Shown: positions 1 to 10,175, numbered from the stretch's first letter. The stretch is 64,000 nt of DNA from Acidilutibacter cellobiosedens (GCF_004103715.1 NZ_CP035282.1:1788673-1852672); one strand, 5' to 3'. Notes: generated by a model from the letters alone, not told the origin. Program-made: numbers and translations.

Positions 1-77
1 AGTTATTAACTGAAACTGTTGCAAATGCAGTATTGGAAGGAAAACAGGGAGAACAGATGGAAATTTCTGAGGAATAA
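1..77 (+). CDS. rpsB: 30S ribosomal protein S2, C-terminal end (partial)
   Basis: Only the last 24 codons are present, because the gene begins before the window. The frame starting at base 3 ends in a TAA at 75-77. It includes the segment NAVLEGKQGEQ, which resembles the usual S2 ending (ADAVLEGRQG). The position immediately before tsf is the near-universal bacterial order rpsB-tsf. S2 is a small-subunit protein needed for initiation. The identification rests on a short piece plus context. Confidence 0.85.
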   Translation, partial: LLTETVANAVLEGKQGEQMEISEE

Positions 78-84
78 ATAAGAG

Positions 85-132
85 GGTAAGGGGGAGAGAA
101 GATATTTTCTTATTTCACTCTTACCGTTTTTT
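85..132 (+). terminator. Hairpin with U-tract between rpsB and tsf
   Basis: GGTAAG (85-90) pairs with CTTACC (120-125), a smaller AGAA/TTCT hairpin sits inside, and GTTTTTT follows. It looks like a partial, intrinsic-type terminator that could lower tsf expression relative to rpsB. The strength is inferred and not demonstrated. Confidence 0.55.
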
Positions 133-153
133 GACAATAGAAGGAGGGATACG

Positions 154-801
154 ATGAGTATATCTGCATCACTTGTTAAAGAATTGAGAGAAAAAACAGG
201 CGTTGGAATGATGGATTGTAAAAGAGCATTGGAGGAAACCAATGGGGATGTTGAAAAAGCTGTTGATCTTCTGAGAGAAAGAGGATTATCCAAAGCAGCA
301 AAAAAAGCAGGAAGGGTAACTGCTGAAGGTTTAGTAGATGCATACATACACAATGGAAGAATAGGTGTTTTAATTGAAATAAATACAGAAACGGATTTTG
401 CTGCTAAAAGTAGTGATTTTAAGCAATTTATTAGAGACATGGCAATGCAAGTTGCTGCTTCCAGTCCTAAATATGTTTCTAAAGAAGATGTTCCGGAAGA
501 TGAAGTGGACAAAGAAAGAGAAATTCTTACTGAACAGGTAAAAAATGAAGGAAAACCGGAACATGTTGCTAATAAAATTGTTGAAGGAAGATTGGAAAAA
601 TTTTATGAAGAGGTATGCTTGCTGGAGCAGCCTTTTATCAGGGATACCAATATTAGAGTAAAGGATTTGCTCAATGAAAAGATTTCTAAGATAGGAGAAA
701 ATATAAAGATAAGAAGATTTGTAAGATACGAAGTCGGAGAAGGATTGGAAAAACGAGAAGAGAACTTTGCCGAAGAAGTTGCAAAACAAGTTAAAATGTA
801 A
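154..801 (+). CDS. tsf: Translation elongation factor Ts
   Basis: EF-Ts exchanges GDP for GTP on EF-Tu in the cytoplasm. The 215-residue protein opens with a UBA-like domain and carries the family segment KTGVGMMDCKRAL near residues 15-27. The exchange-core motif TETDFAAKSSDF is at about residues 77-88. The length fits the short EF-Ts type. The ATG at 154 follows the strong ribosome site AAGGAGGG. It lies 76 bases after rpsB and is separated from pyrH by a 48-base perfect palindrome. The assignment is secure. Confidence 0.97.
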   Translation: MSISASLVKELREKTGVGMMDCKRALEETNGDVEKAVDLLRERGLSKAAKKAGRVTAEGLVDAYIHNGRIGVLIEINTETDFAAKSSDFKQFIRDMAMQVAASSPKYVSKEDVPEDEVDKEREILTEQVKNEGKPEHVANKIVEGRLEKFYEEVCLLEQPFIRDTNIRVKDLLNEKISKIGENIKIRRFVRYEVGEGLEKREENFAEEVAKQVKM

Positions 802-849
802 ATTTTACTTAAATGGAGAACAAATATTTGTTCTCCATTTAAGTAAAAT
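802..849 (+). repeat. 48-base perfect palindrome after tsf
   Basis: Two 24-base arms meet with no loop at 825/826. It begins one base after the tsf stop codon. There is no U-tract on either side (AAAAAAAA follows on the + strand), so it is not a standard intrinsic terminator. It may act as an RNA-processing or mRNA-protecting hairpin, or as a protein-binding site. Confidence 0.85.
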
Positions 850-912
850 CTCAAAAAAAACAAGAAGGAATTATTGAGTTTATATAGAATTAAATATTTG
901 AGGAGGATTAGC

Positions 913-1629
913 ATGAGTCAGCCAAAATATAAGAGGATTGTATTGAAGTTGAGTGGGGAAGCTTTAGCTGGAGATAAAGGAGTAGGAATAGACGAAGATA
1001 CTATCGAAAAAATATCGGAACAGATAAAAAAGCTGCAAATTATGGGAACCGAGATAGCTATAGTGGTAGGAGGAGGAAATTTTTGGAGAGGACGTAGTGC
1101 TAAGGGAATGGATAGGGCTACTTCTGATTATATGGGGATGCTGGGAACTGTTATTAATGCTTTGGCATTACAGGATTCCTTAGAAAAAGCCGGAGTTATA
1201 ACAAGGGTTCAAAGTGCGATTGAAATGAGAGAGGTTGCGGAACCGTATATCAGAAGAAGGGCAATAAGACATTTGGAAAAAGGAAGAGTAGTTATATTTG
1301 CCGCGGGAACGGGAAATCCTTATTTTTCTACGGATACTACTGCTGCATTAAGAGCTGCTGAAATTGAAGCTGATGTGATATTGTTGGCCAAAAAAGGAGT
1401 CGACGGAGTTTACGATTCTGATCCTAAGATGAATTCAGAAGCCAAAAAATTCGAACAGTTAAAGTACATAGATATTTTAAATATGGGATTAAAGGTCATG
1501 GATTCGACAGCTACATCTCTATGTATGGATAATCAAATACCTTTAATTGTATTTGGTATCGATGAACCGGACAATATTATAAATGTTGTTCTCGGTAAAA
1601 AAATTGGAACTCAAGTAAAGGAGGAATAG
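913..1629 (+). CDS. pyrH: UMP kinase
   Basis: Phosphorylates UMP to UDP in pyrimidine nucleotide synthesis. It is a hexameric bacterial enzyme of the amino-acid-kinase fold. The 238-residue protein has the N-terminal KLSGEAL phosphate loop, the glycine-rich [10 protein letters not shown] stretch and the nucleotide-binding region [14 protein letters not shown] start it at the ATG at 913, seven bases after AGGAGG, not at an upstream in-frame TTG without a ribosome site. It is two bases from frr, in the standard tsf-pyrH-frr order. Confidence 0.97.
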   Translation: MSQPKYKRIVLKLSGEALAGDKGVGIDEDTIEKISEQIKKLQIMGTEIAIVVGGGNFWRGRSAKGMDRATSDYMGMLGTVINALALQDSLEKAGVITRVQSAIEMREVAEPYIRRRAIRHLEKGRVVIFAAGTGNPYFSTDTTAALRAAEIEADVILLAKKGVDGVYDSDPKMNSEAKKFEQLKYIDILNMGLKVMDSTATSLCMDNQIPLIVFGIDEPDNIINVVLGKKIGTQVKEE

Positions 1630-1631
1630 CT

Positions 1632-2189
1632 ATGTATCTGGAAATTCATAAGGAAACAGAAGAGAGGATGAAAAAGACAATAGGTGTGTACAAAGAAGAA
1701 CTTGCAGGGATAAGAGCAGGAAGAGCAAATCCGTCTATTTTGGATAAAATTACTATTGAATATTATGGAGCCGTTACACCTTTAGTTCAGGTTGCGGGAA
1801 TATCTGCGCCGGAACCGAGACTTTTAGTTATACAGCCTTGGGATCCTAAGACAATTCCGTTGATTGAAAAGTCAATATTAAAGTCGGATCTCGGATTAAA
1901 TCCTTCCAATGATGGCAAGATTATTAGGCTCGTTATACCTCAATTGACGGAAGAACGAAGAAAGAGCTTGGTAAAGATGGTAAAAAAAGCTGCCGAGAAT
2001 GCTAAAGTTGCTGTAAGGAATACTCGACGAGACAGTAATGAAAAATTAAAAAAGATGGAAAAGAATAAAGAGATAAGTGAAGACGAAAGAAAGGAAGCTG
2101 AGGAAGAAACTCAGAAGATAACGGATAAATATGTGGAGGAGATTGATAAATTAACCTTGAAAAAGGAAAATGATCTCATGGAAGTATAA
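1632..2189 (+). CDS. frr: Ribosome recycling factor
   Basis: Splits post-termination ribosomes together with EF-G. The 185-residue length is typical. Visible family signatures are [13 protein letters not shown] (about 32-44) and [14 protein letters not shown] (about 96-109), followed by the long charged helix of the three-helix bundle. The ATG at 1632 follows AAGGAGGAAT. It is co-transcribed with pyrH and followed at once by an intrinsic terminator. Confidence 0.97.
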   Translation: MYLEIHKETEERMKKTIGVYKEELAGIRAGRANPSILDKITIEYYGAVTPLVQVAGISAPEPRLLVIQPWDPKTIPLIEKSILKSDLGLNPSNDGKIIRLVIPQLTEERRKSLVKMVKKAAENAKVAVRNTRRDSNEKLKKMEKNKEISEDERKEAEEETQKITDKYVEEIDKLTLKKENDLMEV

Positions 2190-2193
2190 TTTT

Positions 2194-2220
2194 CCCCTTC
2201 TTCTAAAGAAGGGGCTTTTA
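2194..2220 (+). terminator. Intrinsic terminator after frr
   Basis: CCCCTTCTT (2194-2202) pairs with AAGAAGGGG (2206-2214) across a 3-base loop, then CTTTTATT follows. It lies 15-20 bases before the uppS ribosome site, so it separates the ribosomal operon from the lipid/isoprenoid operon or attenuates it. Confidence 0.85.
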
Positions 2221-2236
2221 TTAACTGGAGGTTGTA

Positions 2237-2989
2237 ATGTTGGAAAATAAAACGAATGAAGCGAACAGAATTAAAAACTTAATTGATAAAAATAGGCTGC
2301 CGCAGCATATATGTATAATAATGGATGGAAATGGAAGATGGGCTAAAAAAAGAAATATGCCGAGGACTTTTGGCCATCAGGAAGCAATGGAGAGAGTAAA
2401 GGAGATCGTTGAGGCAGCTACTAATATAGGAATTAAATATCTTACTTTGTATGCATTTTCTACAGAAAATTGGAAAAGACCTAAAGACGAAGTGGATAAT
2501 TTGATGAAGATTTTAATAAAATATCTCAGAAGTGAGCTGGATAAAATGTGTAAAAACCATATAAAATTTAATCCCATAGGTGATATAGAGGGCCTTCCCA
2601 AAGCCGTTATTTCTGAGATAAAAAAAACAGTTGAAAAAACTAAGGATAATAGTAAAATGGTATTGAACATTGCCTTAAATTATGGTGGAAGAGATGAAAT
2701 AATATATGGAATCAAAGGTCTTTTAAATGACATAAATTTGGGTAAAATTAGTATTGATGAAATAAACAGTGAGATGTTTTCCGATTATTTATATACTAAG
2801 GGCCAGCCTGATCCTGATTTATTGATAAGGTCAAGCGGAGAGCTTAGAATAAGTAATTTTATGCTTTATCAAATAGCTTATACTGAATTTTGGTTTTCCA
2901 ATATATACTGGCCTGATTTTACGGAAAAAAATTTTTATGAAGCAATCCTGGATTATCAAAAAAGAGACAGAAGATATGGGGGAATTTAA
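2237..2989 (+). CDS. uppS: Isoprenyl transferase (undecaprenyl diphosphate synthase type)
   Basis: Condenses isopentenyl diphosphate units with farnesyl diphosphate in cis to make the C55 lipid carrier for the cell wall. The 250-residue protein has the DGNGRWA catalytic and P-loop motif at about residues 30-36. It also has YAFSTENWKRP near 73-83 and DPDLLIRSSGE followed by SNF near 194-207, which bind pyrophosphate and IPP. The ATG at 2237 follows GGAGG. The stop abuts the GTG of cdsA, so translation is probably coupled. Confidence 0.96.
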   Translation: MLENKTNEANRIKNLIDKNRLPQHICIIMDGNGRWAKKRNMPRTFGHQEAMERVKEIVEAATNIGIKYLTLYAFSTENWKRPKDEVDNLMKILIKYLRSELDKMCKNHIKFNPIGDIEGLPKAVISEIKKTVEKTKDNSKMVLNIALNYGGRDEIIYGIKGLLNDINLGKISIDEINSEMFSDYLYTKGQPDPDLLIRSSGELRISNFMLYQIAYTEFWFSNIYWPDFTEKNFYEAILDYQKRDRRYGGI

Positions 2990-3778
2990 GTGAAAGATTT
3001 TGCCATCAGAACCATAAGCGGAATAATAGGAGTTATAATAGTCATGTTTATTGTTTCAAAAGGTGGAATAATGTTAGATTTGTCTATATTTTTTGTTTCC
3101 CTTATCGGAATATATGAATTAAACAAAGCATTTGGGAATATTAAAGATAACAAAATGGTTCCTAATATATGGCTGGGGATTTTGTTCACTTGTGGATTAT
3201 TTATCAATAGTATAAATAATAATGTTTTGCCTTTTAATCTTATGATCAATCTTATGATGCTGGTGCTTCTTATAATTATTGTATTAAACAAGAAGATTTC
3301 TGTTTATAATGTTTCAATAACTTTGTTTAGTGTTATGTATGTTCCTTTTTTTATGTTTCATATTGTATATTTGGATAAGAGCATATATATTTGGCTTGTA
3401 TTTATAATTGCCTGGGGAACAGATACTTTTGCTTATATTTTCGGCAACCTTATGGGGAAAAGAAAATTATGCCCTGAATTAAGTCCTCATAAAACTCTGG
3501 AGGGTTCTATAGGGGGAGTATTGGCAAGTATTTTTTTGGTATTGGCTTTTTCGATTTATTTTAATATTGCTCCCTTGTGGAAGATGATAATATTGTCTGT
3601 GCTGGGTTCCGTGGGAGCTCAATTTGGAGATTTAGCCGCATCCAGAATTAAAAGGACAGTAAATATTAAAGATTACGGATATATTATACCGGGGCATGGT
3701 GGAGTTTTAGATAGATTTGATAGTATAATTTTTGTTGCACCGATAGTATACTATTATGTATCATATATATTAAAGTAA
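2990..3778 (+). CDS. cdsA: Phosphatidate cytidylyltransferase
   Basis: Makes CDP-diacylglycerol from phosphatidate and CTP, the precursor of phosphatidylglycerol (see pgsA at 28,662). It is an integral membrane protein of 262 residues, almost entirely hydrophobic helices. The C-terminal family signature is clear: SRIKRTVNIKDYG, then PGHGGVLDRFDS. The start is the GTG touching the uppS stop. Many Firmicutes have dxr next; here the next gene is rseP, only 19 bases away. Confidence 0.95.
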   Translation: MKDFAIRTISGIIGVIIVMFIVSKGGIMLDLSIFFVSLIGIYELNKAFGNIKDNKMVPNIWLGILFTCGLFINSINNNVLPFNLMINLMMLVLLIIIVLNKKISVYNVSITLFSVMYVPFFMFHIVYLDKSIYIWLVFIIAWGTDTFAYIFGNLMGKRKLCPELSPHKTLEGSIGGVLASIFLVLAFSIYFNIAPLWKMIILSVLGSVGAQFGDLAASRIKRTVNIKDYGYIIPGHGGVLDRFDSIIFVAPIVYYYVSYILK

Positions 3779-3797
3779 AAGATAGGTGGTGTTATAA

Positions 3798-4808
3798 TTG
3801 AATACAGCTTTAGCTGTTATTTTTGTTTTTCTGATGGTTATCGTTCTTCACGAATTTGGACATTTTATCGTTGCAAAATTAGTGGGAATTAAAGTTAATG
3901 AATTTTCCGTGGGCATGGGTCCCAGAATATTTCATAAGAAAAAAGGTGAAACGGATTATTCTATTCGTGCTCTTCCTATAGGAGGATATGTAAAAATGGA
4001 GGGAGAGGATGAAAATTCTTCAGATCCCAGAAGTTTTAATAATAAGACTGTTGGTTCGAGAATAGCTGTAGTGGCTGCAGGAGCCATTATGAACTTTGTT
4101 TTGGCAATAATCGTCTTTGCAGTAGTTGCTTATATAGTGGGAAGACCTACTAACGTTATAGATAAAACAATTGAAAATTCTCCGGCTTATGAGGCAGGAT
4201 TAAAGAGCGGAGATAAAATTGTTGCCATAAATGATAAGGCGATCAATAGTTGGGACTCCATATCAGAAGGAATAAACAGTACCGAAGAAGGCCAGGAAGT
4301 AAAAATATCCATATTAAGGAATTCTCAAAAATCCGATTATTATTTAAAACCAAAGGTGGAAGACGGAAGAATGATTATAGGAATTTATCCGGCCTATGAA
4401 AAAAGCATTTCTTATTCTGCTAAAAGCGGATTTGAAACAACCGGTTCTATATTAAAATTAATGTTTAAAATTCCTTCAATGATATATAATAAGCAATTAA
4501 CTTCAAAAGATGTTTCAGGGCCTGTAGGAATAATATATACTATTGGAGAAGCCGCAAAATATGGATTTGCCAATGTGTTATATATCATGGGCTTCATCAG
4601 CGTGAATTTAGGATTTTTTAATCTTTTGCCCATACCTGCCCTTGACGGGAGCAGAATATTGTTTCTAATAATTGAATTTTTCAGAGGTAAACCTATAAAT
4701 CCTGAAAAAGAAGGATTTATTCATTTCGTTGGTTTTGTGGCATTGATACTTTTGATGATATTTGTTACCTATTCGGATATCTCCAGATTTAATTTACTTG
4801 GGAGGTGA
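3798..4808 (+). CDS. rseP: Site-2 intramembrane metalloprotease RseP/RasP
   Basis: Zinc protease cleaving membrane substrates such as anti-sigma factors and signal-peptide remnants. The 336-residue protein has HEFGH at about residues 18-22 inside the first membrane helix, a central PDZ domain (about 110-185), and the second metal motif NLLPIPALDG near 273-282. It starts at TTG 3798 after AGGTGGTG, six bases before ispG. Two ECF sigma systems occur elsewhere in the window, but any link to this protease is inference. Confidence 0.95.
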   Translation: MNTALAVIFVFLMVIVLHEFGHFIVAKLVGIKVNEFSVGMGPRIFHKKKGETDYSIRALPIGGYVKMEGEDENSSDPRSFNNKTVGSRIAVVAAGAIMNFVLAIIVFAVVAYIVGRPTNVIDKTIENSPAYEAGLKSGDKIVAINDKAINSWDSISEGINSTEEGQEVKISILRNSQKSDYYLKPKVEDGRMIIGIYPAYEKSISYSAKSGFETTGSILKLMFKIPSMIYNKQLTSKDVSGPVGIIYTIGEAAKYGFANVLYIMGFISVNLGFFNLLPIPALDGSRILFLIIEFFRGKPINPEKEGFIHFVGFVALILLMIFVTYSDISRFNLLGR

Positions 4809-4814
4809 TTTTAA

Positions 4815-5864
4815 ATGAAAAGAAGAAAAACAAGAAAAATATTTTTGGGGAAAGTTCCTATAGGAGGAGGATCCCCAATAACGGTTCAGTCAATGACCAA
4901 TACAAAAACCAATGATGTTGAAAAGACAGTTAATCAGATTCACCAATTGGAAGAGGCCGGCTGTGATATTGTAAGGGTGGCGGTTCCGGACTTAGATTCA
5001 TGCAATGCCATTAAGGAAATAAAGAAAAGGATTAATATACCCCTCGTTGCAGATGTTCATTTTGATTACAAATTAGCAATTGGTTCTGTGGAAAACGGGG
5101 CTGACGGCTTAAGAATTAATCCGGGGAATATTGGTTCCAGTGAACGGGTTAGAGAAGTCGTTAAGGCATGTAAGGAAAGAAATATTCCTATAAGAATAGG
5201 AGTGAATTCCGGTTCTGTTAAAAAAGAGTATTTGGAAAAATATAACGGAGTGAATGAATATTCCATAGTTTATAGTGCATTGGAACATGTAAGGATATTG
5301 GAAGATATGAACTTTAATAATATGAAAATATCTTTAAAGGCCAGTGATATAGCTCTTACGGTAAAATCTTACATGAAAATGGCCGAGTATGTTGATTATC
5401 CTTTCCATATAGGAATAACCGAGGCGGGTACTCCATGGAGAGGAACCATCAAGTCTGCTGTAGGGATAGGCGCTTTACTGTTCATGGGCTTAGGGGATAC
5501 TATAAGAGTTTCTTTAACTGGGGATCCTGTTGAAGAGGTGAAAGTCGGGAAGGAAATATTGAACTCCTTAGGGTTGTCTAATGATTCTTTGGAGATTATA
5601 TCCTGTCCTACCTGCGGAAGAACCCAAATTGATCTGATACAAATTGCAAATGAAGTTGAAAGAAGAACGAAGAATATAAAAAAGCATATTAAAATTGCTG
5701 TAATGGGATGTGCTGTAAACGGACCGGGGGAAGCAAGGGAAGCGGATATCGGAATTGCCGGTGGAAAAGGAAGCGGCCTTATATTTAAAAAAGGGGAGAT
5801 AATCAAAAAGGTAAAAGAAGAAGAATTGGTAAATGAATTCATGAAAGAAATAGAAAAGATGTAA
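4815..5864 (+). CDS. ispG: 4-hydroxy-3-methylbut-2-enyl-diphosphate synthase
   Basis: Reduces methylerythritol cyclodiphosphate to HMBPP in the MEP isoprenoid pathway, using a [4Fe-4S] cluster. The 349-residue protein begins with the TIM-barrel motif [12 protein letters not shown] and [11 protein letters not shown]. It carries cluster cysteines in SCPTCGRT and [11 protein letters not shown] near the C terminus. The ATG at 4815 follows GGGAGGTG. Its presence shows that the MEP pathway operates, which makes the missing neighbouring dxr noteworthy. Confidence 0.97.
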   Translation: MKRRKTRKIFLGKVPIGGGSPITVQSMTNTKTNDVEKTVNQIHQLEEAGCDIVRVAVPDLDSCNAIKEIKKRINIPLVADVHFDYKLAIGSVENGADGLRINPGNIGSSERVREVVKACKERNIPIRIGVNSGSVKKEYLEKYNGVNEYSIVYSALEHVRILEDMNFNNMKISLKASDIALTVKSYMKMAEYVDYPFHIGITEAGTPWRGTIKSAVGIGALLFMGLGDTIRVSLTGDPVEEVKVGKEILNSLGLSNDSLEIISCPTCGRTQIDLIQIANEVERRTKNIKKHIKIAVMGCAVNGPGEAREADIGIAGGKGSGLIFKKGEIIKKVKEEELVNEFMKEIEKM

Positions 5865-5900
5865 TCATTCCCAGATTAGAGGGAGGGATAGGAGTAACTG

Positions 5901-8900
5901 ATGAGTAAAAGCGTATCTTTAAATAAACTTATAAATGATAATCATATGGATTTAAATTTTACGGAAGATATTATTGTAAACAAAGTTAAGATCAACTTAG
6001 ATGAAAAATTGTTATCGGTTGATCTTAAATCTTTTAATATAATTGATGGCAAGGATATAGATAATTTGAAAGAAAAATTAAAAGAGAGATTTAATGAGTT
6101 TAGTGTGAAGATCAATATTAAATATGAAATTGAAAATTTCGATAAAAAGGATAATATAAATAAATATTTTAATAATATTATGTATTTAATAGATAAGGAA
6201 ACGCCGGCCAATAACCCTTGGAAGGAATATTTGAATTGGCATTTTTCGGAGGATACATTTTATATTGAAATAAACAATCGTATTGTATATGATATTTTGG
6301 AAAAGAACGGAATAATCCGTGATATAGATTTAAAAATTCATGATGAGGTTAATAAAAAGGCTCAATTTAAATTGATAAATAAAAATGATGATATTGATAG
6401 TAAGGAAGAATTTTTAAAGGGAACATTAAATGAGGAAAAAATTTTATCTAAAGCTATGATAGAAAATCAAAATAAAGTTTCAAACAATAAAACCAAGGAG
6501 AAAAGAAAATCTTCTTCCTATACCCTTGGCAAAAAGATTGAGGAAGAACCTATAGATATTTCTGAGATAAACTCCAATATATCTCATGCCGTCGTAAAGG
6601 GAGAAATATTTAATGTAGGAAAAAGAGAAATCAAGGGAGGAAAAAAGTTATATATTTTTAATATTACGGATTATACTAATTCCATTACCGTGAAATCATT
6701 TGTTGCTTCCAAAAAAGAAGAGGAGATGGACCTTTATATTAAAGAAGGAACATATGGAAAGGCAGAAGGAGATATAATATTTGATACATATTCCAAACAA
6801 TTGGTTTTAATGATGAAAAACTTTAATATTATGGATAAACCTAAAAGAATGGACAGTGCCGATGAAAAAAGGGTAGAACTTCACCTTCATACTCAGATGA
6901 GCTCAATGGATGGCATCAATAGTTTTTCTTCTTTGGTGGAGAGGGCTTCCCAATGGGGACATAAAGCAATAGCCATAACAGATCATGGAGTTGTCCAAGG
7001 ATTTCCTGAAGGAATGGAAGCCGGGAAAAAATACAATATAAAAATTCTTTATGGATTAGAAGGATATATGGTAAATGACAAGAGCAGTATACTGTCAAAT
7101 CCTCAAAATACTGAAATTAGTGATACCTATGTGGTATTTGATATAGAAACTACCGGATTGTCTCCCAATAATGATAAAATAACGGAAATAGGAGCGGTAA
7201 AAATAAAGAATGGAGAAATTCTCGAAAGGTATAATCAATTGATAAACCCGGAAATACCTATACCGGAAAAGATAGTCGATCTTACCGGAATTACAGATGA
7301 GCTGGTTAAAGATAAGCCTAAAATAAGTGAGATACTTCCTGATTTTTATTCTTTTATAGAAGGAGCCAACCTTGTTGCTCATAATGCGTCTTTTGATGTG
7401 GGATTTATCAGAGAAAATCTTAAGTTATTGGGAATTGATCTTAAAAATCCTGTTATAGATACGTTGGAGCTGTGCAGATCCCTGTTTCCGACTTTAAGAA
7501 ATCATAAATTGAACACTGTTGCCAAGCATTTAAATGTTTCCTTGGAAAACCACCACAGAGCAGTTGATGATGCAAAAGCTACTGCAGACATATTTTTAAT
7601 CTGCCTTGATATTCTGAAAAAAAAAGGAATTCAAAATATCAGCGAAATAAACAAGAAACTTTCAAATAATAAAAACCTTACTAAGGAAGATACTTATCAT
7701 ATTATTATATTTGCCAAAAACCTTGTGGGGATTAAAAATTTATACAGGTTAGTTACTGAATCCCATTTAAATTATTTTTACAGAAAGCCTCGAATTCCCA
7801 AGTCATTGATAGAAAACTACAGAGAAGGACTTTTAATTGGAAGTGCTTGCGAGGCAGGAGAATTATACAGAGGAATAATTAGGAATAAAGATGATAAAGA
7901 TATTGATGAGATAGTTAAATTTTATGATTATTTGGAGATCCAGCCTATAGGCAATAATATGCATCTGGTAAAAGAAGGAATAGTAAAAGACGAGGAAGAA
8001 CTTAAAAACATAAACAGAAAAATTGTTGAATTGGGAGAAAAATTTAATAAGATTGTGGTTGCTACAGGAGATGTGCATTTCTTGGATCCAAAAGATGAAA
8101 TATACAGAAGAATACTCATGTACGGTCAAGGGTTTCATGATGCGGAAGATCAGCCTCCTCTTTATTTTAAGACTACGGATGAAATGCTTGAAGAATTTAG
8201 TTATCTGGGAGAAAAGAAGGCTGAAGAAGTAGTAATAAAAAATACAAATTTCATAGCAGATAAAATTGAAGAATTTCTTCCTATTCCCGACGGAACTTTT
8301 CCTCCCGTAATCGAGAATTCGGATAAGGAGTTGACGGAAATTACTCACAAAAGGGCAAAGAAGATATATGGAGATCCTCTGCCGGATATTGTTAAGAAGA
8401 GACTTGAAAGGGAACTGAATTCAATTATTAAAAATGGCTATGCTGTCATGTATATAATTGCTCAGAAATTAGTCTCCAAATCCCTAAGTGACGGATATCT
8501 GGTAGGTTCAAGAGGATCTGTGGGTTCTTCTTTTGTTGCTACTATGAGTGGTATAACAGAGGTGAATCCTTTGCCGCCCCATTATATTTGCGAAAATTGT
8601 AAATACAGTGAATTTGTATTAGATAGTTCCGTAAGTTCAGGAATTGATATGGAGGATAAAGATTGCCCTAAATGCGGTAAAAAACTAATAAAGGAAGGAT
8701 ATAACATACCTTTTGAAGTTTTTCTCGGTTTTGAAGGAGATAAAGAGCCGGATATTGACTTGAATTTTGCCGGAGAGTATCAGCCTGTGGCTCATAAATA
8801 TACGGAAGAGCTCTTTGGAAAGGGGTATGTGTACAGAGCCGGTACAATAGGAACTATTGCCGAAAAGACAGCCTATGGATTTGTAAAAAAATATTTTACG

Positions 8901-10175
8901 GAAAAAGATATTTCCGTTCATCCCGCAGAGATAGAAAGGCTGGTAAAGGGATGTACCGGAATTAAGCGTACTTCGGGGCAGCACCCGGGAGGAGTAATGA
9001 TTGTACCTAAATACAAAGATATCCTTGATTTTACTCCTGTGCAATACCCAGCCAACGATAAAAAATCAGGAGTTATAACCACTCATTTTGATTATCATTC
9101 CATAAGCGGAAGGATATTAAAACTTGATATTCTTGGGCATGATGTTCCGAGTATAATACGAATGCTGGAAGATATCACAGGCGTTGATTCAAGAAAAATT
9201 CCTCTTGATGATGAGAAAACAATGGAGATCTTTGTTTCTGCAGATCCTCTTGGGATATCCGGAAAGGATATTAATACGGAAGTGGGTACTTTGGGAATAC
9301 CTGAATTCGGAACAAAGTTTGTAAGGCAGATGCTTGTCGATACAAAGCCTACAACTTTTGATGAACTGGTAAGAATATCCGGCCTTGCTCATGGAACCGA
9401 TGTGTGGCTTAATAACGCTCAGGAACTTATCAAGAATAAAACGGCTACATTGAAGAATGTTATATGTACGAGAGACGATATAATGCTTTATTTAATCAAT
9501 ATGGGACTTGATAATAAAAGAGCTTTTAAGATAATGGAAAGAGTAAGACATGGCAGGGGACTGACGGAAGAGGACGAAGATTATATGAGGGAAAATAATG
9601 TTCCGGAGTGGTATATAAATTCCTGCAACAAGATTAAGTATATGTTCCCTAGGGCTCATGCCGTAGCATATGTTATGATGTCCTTCAGGATTGCGTATTT
9701 TAAAGTCCATTACCCTCAAGCCTTTTATGCTACCTATTTTACAACTAAATCGGCCGATTTTGATGCGGAATTGGTACTTAAAGGAAAAAGTTTTGTGAAG
9801 TCAAAGATAAAAGAGCTGGAAGATAACGGAACCGAAAGAACCGCGAAGGAAAAAAATCTTTTAACTGTTTTGGAAGTAGTGCTGGAAATGTATTTGAGAG
9901 GTCTTTCTTTTGAGAAGGTGGACCTTTATAAATCCGACAGTGATAAGTTTATAATTGGAAAAGAAGGAATAATTCCTCCTTTAAAATCTCTTCAAGGAGT
10001 GGGAGAGACCGTTGCAAGAAATATCGTATCCGAAAGAGAAAAGAGAGAATTTATATCAAAGGAGGATTTGATAAACAGGACCAAAGCAAGTGTTACTGTA
10101 GTTGAAGCATTAGAAAACCACGGGTGTTTAAATGGACTTCCTGAAAGTAATCAAATCAGCCTATTTAGTGTTTGA
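5901..10175 (+). CDS. polC: DNA polymerase III alpha subunit, PolC type
   Basis: Replicative polymerase of low-GC Gram-positives with built-in proofreading. At 1,424 residues it is full length. In order it has an N-terminal domain, an OB fold (about 230-310), and a PHP domain starting with ELHLHTQMSSMDG near 326. A DnaQ-like exonuclease is inserted in the PHP domain (FDIETTGL near 412, HNASFD, HHRAVDDAKAT). There is a zinc-binding CENC...CPKC segment near 896-925 and the polymerase core (GSRGSVGSSF, PDIDLNFAGEYQ). The ATG at 5901 follows GGAGGGATAG. Intact PolC supports a Firmicute origin. Confidence 0.98.
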   Translation: MSKSVSLNKLINDNHMDLNFTEDIIVNKVKINLDEKLLSVDLKSFNIIDGKDIDNLKEKLKERFNEFSVKINIKYEIENFDKKDNINKYFNNIMYLIDKETPANNPWKEYLNWHFSEDTFYIEINNRIVYDILEKNGIIRDIDLKIHDEVNKKAQFKLINKNDDIDSKEEFLKGTLNEEKILSKAMIENQNKVSNNKTKEKRKSSSYTLGKKIEEEPIDISEINSNISHAVVKGEIFNVGKREIKGGKKLYIFNITDYTNSITVKSFVASKKEEEMDLYIKEGTYGKAEGDIIFDTYSKQLVLMMKNFNIMDKPKRMDSADEKRVELHLHTQMSSMDGINSFSSLVERASQWGHKAIAITDHGVVQGFPEGMEAGKKYNIKILYGLEGYMVNDKSSILSNPQNTEISDTYVVFDIETTGLSPNNDKITEIGAVKIKNGEILERYNQLINPEIPIPEKIVDLTGITDELVKDKPKISEILPDFYSFIEGANLVAHNASFDVGFIRENLKLLGIDLKNPVIDTLELCRSLFPTLRNHKLNTVAKHLNVSLENHHRAVDDAKATADIFLICLDILKKKGIQNISEINKKLSNNKNLTKEDTYHIIIFAKNLVGIKNLYRLVTESHLNYFYRKPRIPKSLIENYREGLLIGSACEAGELYRGIIRNKDDKDIDEIVKFYDYLEIQPIGNNMHLVKEGIVKDEEELKNINRKIVELGEKFNKIVVATGDVHFLDPKDEIYRRILMYGQGFHDAEDQPPLYFKTTDEMLEEFSYLGEKKAEEVVIKNTNFIADKIEEFLPIPDGTFPPVIENSDKELTEITHKRAKKIYGDPLPDIVKKRLERELNSIIKNGYAVMYIIAQKLVSKSLSDGYLVGSRGSVGSSFVATMSGITEVNPLPPHYICENCKYSEFVLDSSVSSGIDMEDKDCPKCGKKLIKEGYNIPFEVFLGFEGDKEPDIDLNFAGEYQPVAHKYTEELFGKGYVYRAGTIGTIAEKTAYGFVKKYFTEKDISVHPAEIERLVKGCTGIKRTSGQHPGGVMIVPKYKDILDFTPVQYPANDKKSGVITTHFDYHSISGRILKLDILGHDVPSIIRMLEDITGVDSRKIPLDDEKTMEIFVSADPLGISGKDINTEVGTLGIPEFGTKFVRQMLVDTKPTTFDELVRISGLAHGTDVWLNNAQELIKNKTATLKNVICTRDDIMLYLINMGLDNKRAFKIMERVRHGRGLTEEDEDYMRENNVPEWYINSCNKIKYMFPRAHAVAYVMMSFRIAYFKVHYPQAFYATYFTTKSADFDAELVLKGKSFVKSKIKELEDNGTERTAKEKNLLTVLEVVLEMYLRGLSFEKVDLYKSDSDKFIIGKEGIIPPLKSLQGVGETVARNIVSEREKREFISKEDLINRTKASVTVVEALENHGCLNGLPESNQISLFSV

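Noticed and set aside
816-835. GAACAAATATTTGTTC inside the palindrome as a LexA box
   Set aside because: The spacer between GAAC and GTTC is eight bases, not four. It is just the centre of the palindrome.
7863-8348. Long - strand reading frame inside polC
   Set aside because: It is antisense to conserved polC coding sequence, with no ribosome site or family motif. Other antisense frames were dropped for the same reason.
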